This document shows positions 53,037-64,000 of a stretch of 64,000 nt of DNA, in pieces. A program made the translations under genes and the position numbers. Location of the stretch: the NCBI GenBank assembly GCA_958295665.1, contig OY282560.1, forward strand, positions 49,848,333 through 49,912,332, written 5' to 3'. The notes beneath the pieces were generated by a model. That model was not told the DNA's origin and ran no database searches. It saw only the letters and a program-made list of their open reading frames with translations. The DNA is from Tipula vernalis (lineage: Eukaryota; Arthropoda; Insecta; Diptera; Tipulidae). Positions within the stretch are counted from its first letter, which is position 1; the number at the start of each line of letters is the position of its first letter.

Positions 53037-54028
53037 ATTATTCTTTTAAAGTGAATGTTTTGTCTGTGCAGGGTAAATTGTTGTAATTTTTTAAAAACTT
53101 GTCAACCGATTTTTTTACATCAAAACTATTTTGTGACCTTTCACTATCCAAAACATATTTCTTCAGAACTGACTTTGTAGTTTGCACCGCTCTTTCAACA
53201 CGACTATTACTAGCAGGGTGATAGGGTGGACTGTATGTTAATTTAATATCGTTCTTACTACAATACTCCCTAAAACCTTCACTTCCAAATGGGGGGGGGG
53301 GGCATTGTCCGAAACTAACTCCTCCGGCAAACCAAACACTCGAAAAATAGATTCTAGCTTCCCTATTACTTTATGTACATTGGTTCCATTCATAAGAATA
53401 ACCTCCAATCATCTACTGTAAGCATCTATGACTATAAGAAACTCTTGCCCTTGAAAATAGAAGAAGTCAGCATGAATTCTTTGAAACGGATACTTTACTA
53501 TATGCCAGTTTGAATAAACTTTATTAATAATAAATAAAAATAAAAATATTGTCTAGCTAACACCTTCATCCTAACAACCCCTGTGTTTTTGCAATGCATT
53601 AATTTCAACACGTTCTGCTGAATACTCTTTGGAATCACTAAACGTTCACCATATAGAATGCAACCCTTTTCAACTGATAAAGCTAAATTTTTCAAATAAT
53701 AATTGTTGTACACTGAGGGAACATTACTTTGGTTCCAACCATTCACAATATAATCACGTAACTCACACAAATATAACTCATCATCTATTTTACGTTTCGC
53801 TAATTCAATATCAATTTTGGTAACATCACCGTTCTCTATGTGATCAATCACGCAAAACATTTGTTCTGACTGATCCTCATCAGAAAGTTTGTCATTTATT
53901 AGTAGTCTGCTGAGACAGTCAGCATTCCCGTTTTCATTTCCTTTCCTATACTTCAATACGTAATTAAAAATTACAAGTCGGTTTATGTATCTTTGTAATC
54001 GAGACGCTATTACTGATGGTTGCCATTA
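53037..54028 (-). pseudogene. Ty3/gypsy pol fragment (RNase H to integrase)
   Basis: On the minus strand the sequence starts at the end of RNase H (ASRLQRYINRLVIFNYVLKY, NADCLSRL), then runs through the pre-integrase spacer to VLKLMHCKNTGVVRMKVLAR (zinc domain, degraded). After 53498 it continues in another frame with FLIVIDAYSR, GLPEELVSDN and YHPASNSRVERAVQTTK, the second and third catalytic blocks. A run of 12 C (53291-53302 as G on plus) shifts the frame between them. It belongs to a different family from the 36945-47539 element, as its motifs differ throughout. The satellite array begins immediately at the RNase H end. Confidence 0.8.
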
Positions 54029-54033
54029 TGCAT

Positions 54034-57000
54034 GAGCTCCGGCATTTGTGCTCCGATTCCGATGATTGATACCTCTATCAATAGGCGTTGAGCCCTGTAA
54101 TTATCGTGCCAACGGGCATTTGGATCGTTCGAATATTTTAACACATTTTGGAGAAAATTTAATTTTATTGAAAATCACCTGAACTATAGACCACAAAGTC
54201 AGGGCTGCAAATAGTGAGCTCCGGCATTTGTGCTCCGATTCCGATGATTGATACCTCTATCAATAGGCGTTGAGCCCTGTAATTATCGTGCCAACGATCA
54301 TTTACATTGTTCGAATATTTCTACACATTTTGGAGAAAATTTAATTTTATTGAAAATCACCTGAACTATAGACCACAAAGTCAGGGCTCCAAAGTGTGAG
54401 CTCCGGCAATTGTGCTCCGATTCCGATGATTGATACCTCTATCAATAGGCGTTGAGCCCTGTAATTATCGTGTCAACGGGCCTTTGGATCGTTCGAATAT
54501 TTTAACACATTTAGTAGAAAATTCAATTTTATTGAAAATCACCTGAACTATAGACCACAAAGTCAGAGCTCCAAAGAGTGAGCTAAGGCAATTGTGCTCC
54601 AATTCCGATGATTGATACCTCAATCAATAGGCGTTGAGCCCTGTAATTATCGTGCCAACGATCATTTGGATTGTTCGAATATTTCTACACATTTGGGAGA
54701 AAATTTAATTTTATTGAAAATCACCTGAACTATAGACCACAAAGTCAGGGCTCCAAATAGTGAGCTCCGGCATTTGTGCTCCGATTCCGATGATTGATAC
54801 CTCTATCAATAGGCGTTGAGCCCTGTAATTATCGTGCCAACGATCATTTGGATTGTTCGAATATTTCTACACATTTTAGAGAAAATTTAATTTTATTGGA
54901 AATCACCTGAACTATAGACCACAAAGTCAGGGCTCCAAAGAGTGAGCTCCGGCATTTGTGCTCCGATTCCGATGATTGATACCTCTATCAATAGGCGTTG
55001 AGCCCTGTAATTATCGTGCCAACGGTCATTTGGATCGTTCGAATATTTCTACAGGTTTTGGAGAAAATTCAATTTTATTGAAAATCACCTGAACTATAGA
55101 CCACAAAGTCAGAACTCCAAAGTGTGAGCTCCGGCAATTGTGCTCCGATTCCGATGATTGATACCTCTATCAATAGGCGTTGAGCCCTGAAATTATCGTG
55201 CCAACGATCATTTGGATTGTTCGAATATTTCTACACATTTTGGAGAAAATTTAGTTTTATTGAAAATCACCTGAACTATAGACCACAAAGTCAGGGCTCC
55301 AAAGTGTGAGCTCTGGGAATTGTGCTCCGATTCCGATGATTGATACCTCTATCAATAGGCGTTGAGCCCAGTAATTATCGTGCCAACGATCATTTGGATT
55401 GTTCGAATATTTCTACACATTTTGGAGAAAATTCAATTTTCTTGAAAATCACCTGAAATATAGACCACAAAGTCAGGGCTCCAAAGTGTGAGCTCCGGCA
55501 ATTGTGATCCGATTCCGATGATTGATACCTCTATCAATAGGCGATGAACCCTGAAATTATCGTGCCAACGATCATTTGGATTGTTCGAATATTTCTACAC
55601 ATTTTGGAGAAAATTTAGTTTTATTGAAAATCACCTGAACTATAGACCACAAAGTCAGGGCTCCAAAGTGTGAGCTCCGGCAATTGTGCTCCGATTCCGA
55701 TGATTGATACCTCTATAAATAGGTGTTGAGCCCTGTAATTATCGTGCCAACGGCCATTTGGATCGTTCAAATATGATAACACATTTAGTAGAAAATTTAA
55801 TTTTATTGAAAATCACCTGAACTATAGACCACAAAGTCAGAGCTCCAAAGAGTGAGCTCCGGCATTTGTGTTCCGATTCCGATGATTGATACCTCTATCA
55901 ATAGGCGTTGAGCCCTGAAATTATCGTGCCAACGATCATTTGGATTGTTCGAATATTTCTACACATTTTGGAGAAAATTTAATTTTATTGAAAATCACCT
56001 GAACTATAGACCACAAAGTCAGGGCTCCAAAGTGTGAGCTCCGGCAATTGTGCTCAGATTCCGATGATTGATACCTCTATCAATAGGCGTTGAGCCCTGT
56101 AATTATCGTGCCAACGGCCATTTGGATTGTTCGAATATTTCTACACATTTTGGAGAAAATTTAGTTTTATTGAAAATCACCTGAACTATAGACCACAAAG
56201 TCAGGGCTCTAAAGTGTGAGCTCCGGCAATTGTGCTCCGATTCCGATGATTGATACCTCTATAAATAGGTGTTGAGCCCTGTAATTATCGTGCCAACGGC
56301 CATTTGGATCGTTCAAATATGATAACACATTTAGTAGAAAATTTAATTTTATTGAAAATCACCTGAACTATAGACCACAAAGTCAGAGCTCCAAAGAGTG
56401 AGCTCCGGCATTTGTGTTCCGATTCCGATGATTGATACCTCTATCAATAGGCGTTGAGCCCTGTAATTATCGTGCCAACGATCATTTGGATTGTTCGAAT
56501 ATTTCTACACATTTTGGAGAAAATTCAATTTTATTGAAAATCACCTGAACTATAGACCACAAAGTCAGGGATCCAAAGAGTGAGCTCCGGCATTTGTGCT
56601 CCGATTCCGATGATTAATACCTCTATAAATAGGCGTTGAGCCCTGTAATTATTGTGCCAACGATCATTTAGATTGTTTGAATATTTCTACACATTTTGGA
56701 GAAAATTCAATTTTATTGAAAATCAACTGAACTATAGACCACAAAGTCAGGGCTGCAAATTGTAAGCTCCGGCAATTGTGCTCCGATTCCGATGATTGAT
56801 ACCTCTATCAATAGGCATTGAGCCCTGTAATTATTGTGCCAACGATCATTTAGATTGTTTGAATATTTTAATACATTAAGGAGAATATTCAATTTTATTG
56901 AAAATCACCTGAACTATAGACCACAAAGTCAGGGCTCCAAAGAGTGAGCTCCGGCATTTGTGCTCCGATCCCGATGATTGATACCTCAATCAATAGGCGT

Positions 57001-60000
57001 TGAGCCCTGTAATTATCGTGCCAACGATCATTTGGATTGTTCGAATATTTCTACACATTTTGGAGAAAATTTAATTTTATTGAAAATCACCTGAACTATA
57101 GACCACAAAGTCAGGGCTCCAAAGTGTGTGCTCCGGCAATTGTGCTCCGATTCCGATGATTGATACCTCTATCAATAAGTGTTGAGCCCTGTAATTATCG
57201 TGCCAACGGGCATTTGGATCGTTCGAATATTTTAACACATTTAGGAGAAAATTCAATTTTATTGAAAATCACCTGAACTATAGACCACAAAGTCATGGCT
57301 CCAAATAGTGAGCTCCGGCATTTGTGTTCCGATTCCGATGATTGATACCTGTATCAATAGGCGTTGAGCCCTGTAATTATCGTGCCAACGATCATTTGCA
57401 TTGTTCGAATATTTCTACACATTTTGGAGAAAATTTAATTTTATTGAAAATCACCTGAACTATAGACCACAAAGTCAGGGCTCCAAAGTGTGAGCTCCGG
57501 CAAATGTGCTTCGATTCCGATGATTGATACCTCTATCAATAGGCGTTGAGCCCTGTAATTATCGTGCCAACGGGCATTTGGATTGTTCGAATATTTCTAC
57601 ACATTTTGGAGAAAATTCAATTTTATTGAAAATCACCTGAACTATAGACCACAAAGTCAGGGCTCCAAAGAGTGAGCTCCGGCATTTGTGCTCCGATTCC
57701 GATGATTGATACCTCTATAAATAGGCGTTGAAACCTGTAATTATCGTGCCAACGGCCATTTGGATTGTTCGAATATTTCTACACATTTTGGAGAAAATTT
57801 AGTTTTATTGAAAATCACCTGAACTATAGACCACAAAGTCAGGGCTCCAAAGTGTGAGCTCCGGCAATTGTGCTCCGATTCCGATGATTGATACCTCTAT
57901 CAATAGGCGTTGAGCCCTGTAATTATCGTGCCAACGGCCATTTGGATTGTTCGAATATTTCTACACATTTTGGAGAAAATTTAGTTTTATTGAAAATCAC
58001 CTGAACTATAGACCACAAAGTCAGGGCTCTAAAGTGTGAGCTCCGGCAATTGTGCTCCGATTCCGATGATTGATACCTCTATAAATAGGTGTTGAGCCCT
58101 GTAATTATCGTGCCAACGGCCATTTGGATCGTTCAAATATGATAACACATTTAGTAGAAAATTTAATTTTATTGAAAATCACCTGAACTATAGACCACAA
58201 AGTCAGAGCTCCAAAGAGTGAGCTCCGGCATTTGTGTTCCGATTCCGATGATTGATACCTCTATCAATAGGCGTTGAGCCCTGTAATTATCGTGCCAACG
58301 ATCATTTGGATTGTTCGAATATTTCTACACATTTTGGAGAAAATTTAGTTTTATTGAAAATCACCTGAACTATAGACCACAAAGTCAGGGCTCCAAAGAG
58401 TGAGCTCCGGCATTTGTGCTCCGATTCCGATGATTAATACCTCTATAAATAGGCGTTGAGCCCTGTAATTATTGTGCCAACGATCATTTAGATTGTTTGA
58501 ATATTTCTACACATTTTGGAGAAAATTCAATTTTATTGAAAATCAACTGAACTATAGACCACAAAGTCAGGGCTGCAAATTGTAAGCTCCGGCAATTGTG
58601 CTCCGATTCCGATGATTGATACCTCTATCAATAGGCATTGAGCCCTGTAATTATTGTGCCAACGATCATTTAGATTGTTTGAATATTTTAATACATTAAG
58701 GAGAATATTCAATTTTATTGAAAATCACCTGAACTATAGACCACAAAGTCAGGGCTCCAAAGAGTGAGCTCCGGCATTTGTGCTCCGATCCCGATGATTG
58801 ATACCTCAATCAATAGGCGTTGAGCCCTGTAATTATCGTGCCAACGATCATTTGGATTGTTCGAATATTTCTACACATTTTGGAGAAAATTTAATTTTAT
58901 TGAAAATCACCTGAACTATAGACCACAAAGTCAGGGCTCCAAAGTGTGTGCTCCGGCAATTGTGCTCCGATTCCGATGATTGATACCTCTATCAATAAGT
59001 GTTGAGCCCTGTAATTATCGTGCCAACGGGCATTTGGATCGTTCGAATATTTTAACACATTTAGGAGAAAATTCAATTTTATTGAAAATCACCTGAACTA
59101 TAGACCACAAAGTCATGGCTCCAAATAGTGAGCTCCGGCATTTGTGTTCCGATTCCGATGATTGATACCTCTATCAATAGGCGTTGAGCCCTGTAATTAT
59201 CGTGCCAACGATCATTTGCATTGTTCGAATATTTCTACACATTTTGGAGAAAATTTAATTTTATTGAAAATCACCTGAACTATAGACCACAAAGTCAGGG
59301 CTCCAAAGTGTGAGCTCCGGCAAATGTGCTTCGATTCCGATGATTGATACCTCTATCAATAGGCGTTGAGCCCTGTAATTATCGTGCCAACGGGCATTTG
59401 GATTGTTCGAATATTTCTACACATTTTGGAGAAAATTCAATTTTATTGAAAATCACCTGAACTATAGACCACAAAGTCAGGGCTCCAAAGAGTGAGCTCC
59501 GGCATTTGTGCTCCGATTCCGATGATTGATACCTCTATAAATAGGCGTTGAAACCTGTAATTATCGTGCCAACGATCATTTAAATTGTTCGAATATTTCT
59601 ACACATTTGGGAGAAAATTCAATTTTATTGAAAATCACCTGAACTATAGACCACAAAGTCAGGGCTGCAAATTGTGAGCTCCTGCAATTGTGCTCCGATT
59701 CCGATGATTGATACCTCTATCAATAGGCATTGAGCCCTGTAATTATTGTGCCAACGATCATTTACATTGTTTGAATATTTTAATACATTAAGGAGAATAT
59801 TCAATTTTATTGAAAATCACCTGAACTATAGACCACAAAGTCAGGGCTCCAAAGAGTGAGCTCCGGCATTTGTGCTCCGATTCCGATGATTGATACCTGT
59901 ATCAATAGGCGTTGAGCCCTGAAATTATCGTGCCAACGATCATTTGGATTGTTCGAATATTTCTACACATTTTGGAGAAAATTTAATTTTATTGAAAATC

Positions 60001-63000
60001 ACCTGAACTATAGACCACAAAGTCAGGGCTCCAAAGTGTGAGCTCCGGCAATTGTGCTCCGATTCCGATGATTGATACCTCTATCAATAGGCGTTGAGCC
60101 CTGAAATTATCGTGCCAACGGCCATTTGGATTGTTCGAATATTTCTACACATTTTGGAGAAAATTTAGTTTTATTGAAAATCACCTGAACTATAGACCAC
60201 AAAGTCAGGGCTCTAAAGTGTGAGCTCCGGCAATTGTGCTCCGATTCCGATGATTGATTACTCTATAAATAGGTGTTGAGCCCTGTAATTATCGTGCCAA
60301 CGGCCATTTGGATCGTTCAAATATGATAACACATTTAGTAGAAAATTTAATTTTATTGAAAATCACCTGAACTATAGACCACAAAGTCAGAGCTCCAAAG
60401 AGTGAGCTCCGGCATTTGTGTTCCGATTCCGATGATTGATACCTCTATCAATAGGCGTTGAGCCCTGTAATTATCGTGCCAACGATCATTTGGATTGTTC
60501 GAATATTTCTACACATTTTGGAGAAAATTCAATTTTATTGAAAATCACCTGAACTATAGACCACAAAGTCAGGGCTCCAAAGAGTGAGCTCCGGCATTTG
60601 TGCTCCGATTCCGATGATTAATACCTCTATAAATAGGCGTTGAGCCCTGTAATTATTGTGCCAACGATCATTTAGATTGTTTGAATATTTCTACACATTT
60701 TGGAGAAAATTCAATTTTATTGAAAATCAACTGAACTATAGACCACAAAGTCAGGGCTGCAAATTGTAAGCTCCGGCAATTGTGCTCCGATTCCGATGAT
60801 TGATACCTCTATCAATAGGCATTGAGCCCTGTAATTATTGTGCCAACGATCATTTAGATTGTTTGAATATTTTAATACATTAAGGAGAATATTCAATTTT
60901 ATTGAAAATCACCTGAACTATAGACCACAAAGTCAGGGCTCCAAAGAGTGAGCTCCGGCATTTGTGCTCCGATCCCGATGATTGATACCTCAATCAATAG
61001 GCGTTGAGCCCTGTAATTATCGTGCCAACGATCATTTGGATTGTTCGAATATTTCTACACATTTTGGAGAAAATTTAATTTTATTGAAAATCACCTGAAC
61101 TATAGACCACAAAGTCAGGGCTCCAAAGTGTGTGCTCCGGCAATTGTGCTCCGATTCCGATGATTGATACCTCTATCAATAAGTGTTGAGCCCTGTAATT
61201 ATCGTGCCAACGGGCATTTGGATCGTTCGAATATTTTAACACATTTAGGAGAAAATTCAATTTTATTGAAAATCACCTGAACTATAGACCACAAAGTCAT
61301 GGCTCCAAATAGTGAGCTCCGGCATTTGTGTTCCGATTCCGATGATTGATACCTGTATCAATAGGCGTTGAGCCCTGTAATTATCGTGCCAACGATCATT
61401 TGCATTGTTCGAATATTTCTACACATTTTGGCGAAAATTTAATTTTATTGAAAATCACCTGAACTATAGACCACAAAGTCAGGGCTCCAAAGTGTGAGCT
61501 CCGGCAAATGTGCTTCGATTCCGATGATTGATACCTCTATCAATAGGCGTTGAGCCCTGTAATTATCGTGCCAACGGGCATTTGGATTGTTCGAATATTT
61601 CTACACATTTTGGAGAAAATTCAATTTTATTGAAAATCACCTGAACTATAGACCACAAAGTCAGGGCTCCAAAGAGTGAGCTCCGGCATTTGTGCTCCGA
61701 TTCCGATGATTGATACCTCTATAAATAGGCGTTGAAACCTGTAATTATCGTGCCAACGGCCATTTGGATTGTTCGAATATTTCTACACATTTTGGAGAAA
61801 ATTTAGTTTTATTGAAAATCACCTGAACTATAGACCACAAAGTCAGGGCTCCAAAGTGTGAGCTCCGGCAATTGTGCTCCGATTCCGATGATTGATACCT
61901 CTATCAATAGGCGTTGAGCCCTGTAATTATCGTGCCAACGATCATTTGGATTGTTCGAATATTTCTACACATTTTGGAGAAAATTTAGTTTTATTGAAAA
62001 TCACCTGAACTATAGACCACAAAGTCAGGGCTCCAAAGAGTGAGCTCCGGCATTTGTGCTCCGATTCCGATGATTAATACCTCTATAAATAGGCGTTGAG
62101 CCCTGTAATTATTGTGCCAACGATCATTTAGATTGTTTGAATATTTCTACACATTTTGGAGAAAATTCAATTTTATTGAAAATCAACTGAACTATAGACC
62201 ACAAAGTCAGGGCTGCAAATTGTAAGCTCCGGCAATTGTGCTCCGATTCCGATGATTGATACCTCTATCAATAGGCATTGAGCCCTGTAATTATTGTGCC
62301 AACGATCATTAAGATTGTTTGAATATTTTAATACATTAAGGAGAATATTCAATTTTATTGAAAATCACCTGAACTATAGACCACAAAGTCAGGGCTCCAA
62401 AGAGTGAGCTCCGGCATTTGTGCTCCGATCCCGATGATTGATACCTCAATCAATAGGCGTTGAGCCCTGTAATTATCGTGCCAACGATCATTTGGATTGT
62501 TCGAATATTTCTACACATTTTGGAGAAAATTTAATTTTATTGAAAATCACCTGAACTATAGACCACAAAGTCAGGGCTCCAAAGTGTGTGCTCCGGCAAT
62601 TGTGCTCCGATTCCGATGATTGATACCTCTATCAATAAGTGTTGAGCCCTGTAATTATCGTGCCAACGGGCATTTGGATCGTTCGAATATTTTAACACAT
62701 TTAGGAGAAAATTCAATTTTATTGAAAATCACCTGAACTATAGACCACAAAGTCATGGCTCCAAATAGTGAGCTCCGGCATTTGTGTTCCGATTCCGATG
62801 ATTGATACCTGTATCAATAGGCGTTGAGCCCTGTAATTATCGTGCCAACGATCATTTGCATTGTTCGAATATTTCTACACATTTTGGAGAAAATTTAATT
62901 TTATTGAAAATCACCTGAACTATAGACCACAAAGTCAGGGCTCCAAAGTGTGAGCTCCGGCAAATGTGCTTCGATTCCGATGATTGATACCTCTATCAAT

Positions 63001-64000
63001 AGGCGTTGAGCCCTGTAATTATCGTGCCAACGGGCATTTGGATTGTTCGAATATTTCTACACATTTTGGAGAAAATTCAATTTTATTGAAAATCACCTGA
63101 ACTATAGACCACAAAGTCAGGGCTCCAAAGAGTGAGCTCCGGCATTTGTGCTCCGATTCCGATGATTGATACCTCTATAAATAGGCGTTGAAACCTGTAA
63201 TTATCGTGCCAACGATCATTTAAATTGTTCGAATATTTCTACACATTTTGGAGAAAATTCAATTTTATTGAAAATCACCTGAACTATAGACCACAAAGTC
63301 AGGGCTGCAAATTGTAAGCTCCGGCAATTGTGCTCCGATTCCGATGATTGATACCTCTATCAATAGGCATTGAGCCCTGTAATTATTGTGCCAACGATCA
63401 TTTAGATTGTTTGAATATTTTAATACATTAAGGAGAATATTCAATTTTATTGAAAATCACCTGAACTATAGACCACAAAGTCAGGGCTCCAAAGAGTGAG
63501 CTCCGGCATTTGTGCTCCGATTCCGATGATTGATACCTGTATCAATAGGCGTTGAGCCCTGAAATTATCGTGCCAACGATCATTTGGATTGTTCGAATAT
63601 TTCTACACATTTTGGAGAAAATTTAATTTTATTGAAAATCACCTGAACTATAGACCACAAAGTCAGGGCTCCAAAGTGTGAGCTCCGGCAATTGTGCTCC
63701 GATTCCGATCATTGATACCTCTATCAATAGGCGTTGAGCCCTGTAATTATCGTGCCAACGGCCATTTGGATTGTTCGAATATTTCTACACATTTTGGAGA
63801 AAATTTAGTTTTATTGAAAATCACCTGAACTATAGACCACAAAGTCAGGGCTCTAAAGTGTGAGCTCCGGCAATTGTGCTCCGATTCCGATGATTGATAC
63901 CTCTATAAATAGGTGCTGAGCCCTGTAATTATCGTGCCAACGGCCATTTGGATCGTTCAAATATGATAACACATTTAGTAGAAAATTTAATTTTATTGAA
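54034..64000. repeat. satellite DNA, 182-base monomer with higher-order repeats
   Basis: GAGCTCCGGC recurs every 182 bases (54034, 54216, 54398 and so on), giving about 54.8 monomers up to the window end, where the array continues. Each monomer has GATTCCGATGATTGATACCT early, GTAATTATCGTGCCAACG in the middle, and ATCACCTGAACTATAGACCA and CACAAAGTCAGGGCT late. No open frames run through it. From 56582 onward distinctive monomer variants repeat in fixed order, giving higher-order units of 10, 12 and 8 monomers and a fourth running off the window. This organisation is typical of centromeric or pericentromeric satellite, though its chromosomal place is not shown by the sequence. Confidence 0.97.

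Noticed and set aside
54034..64000. CRISPR-like array of regular repeats
   Set aside because: There are no short repeats with unique spacers; the whole 182-base unit is repeated, which is satellite DNA, and the genome is eukaryotic.

Overview
The window looks like AT-rich, repeat-dense insect chromatin, probably from a fly or midge. Signs of this are small introns (68-85 bases), LOA/R1-type LINEs, mariner and pogo-like DNA transposons, BEL/Pao and Ty3/gypsy elements, and a 182-base satellite. The species cannot be named from the sequence. I see only one convincing host gene; nearly every other coding stretch is a transposable element or its remains.

Layout. 96-3563: decayed pogo-like DNA transposon with TA target duplication, matching ends and subterminal ATTGGCAC motifs. 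3566-7800: intergenic, with a degenerate ACTCAACC-type repeat at 4540-5090. 7802-8990: mariner with an internal deletion. 9781-10320: disrupted fragment resembling condensin subunit Cap-D2. 11092-15430: non-LTR retrotransposon (minus strand) with a MITE inside its endonuclease and its 3' part replaced. 15700-16640: degraded DDE-type transposase remnant. 16700-21640: AT-rich DNA with dispersed repeats. 21657-25214: second non-LTR element, bounded by a 13-base target duplication and lacking its endonuclease. 26028-26193: small MITE. 28750-35270: ACTCAACC repeat, then a 9-base minisatellite (ATGAAYTTT) broken up by an unknown segment and a truncated gypsy element.

36945-47539 is a decayed Ty3/gypsy element (minus strand) whose protease region was split by a young BEL/Pao element (40432-46435). 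The BEL element has LTRs differing at one site, a perfect 5-base target duplication and one open gag-pol frame of 1731 residues. 48639-50869 is the host gene, a FAM110-family protein with three coding exons. After it come an AT-rich region with a nested foldback element (51465-52188) and a gypsy pol fragment (53000-54028).

54030-64000 is the edge of a satellite array with a 182-base monomer. The first 14 monomers are divergent. From 56582 the array becomes a higher-order repeat whose longest form is 12 monomers (2184 bases), with 10- and 8-monomer variants.

I see no new enzymatic or defence system. The most distinctive structures are the satellite higher-order repeat with conserved dyads, the frame-preserving 9-base minisatellite, and the nested BEL-in-gypsy insertion. 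No tRNA, rRNA or CRISPR was recognised by eye.
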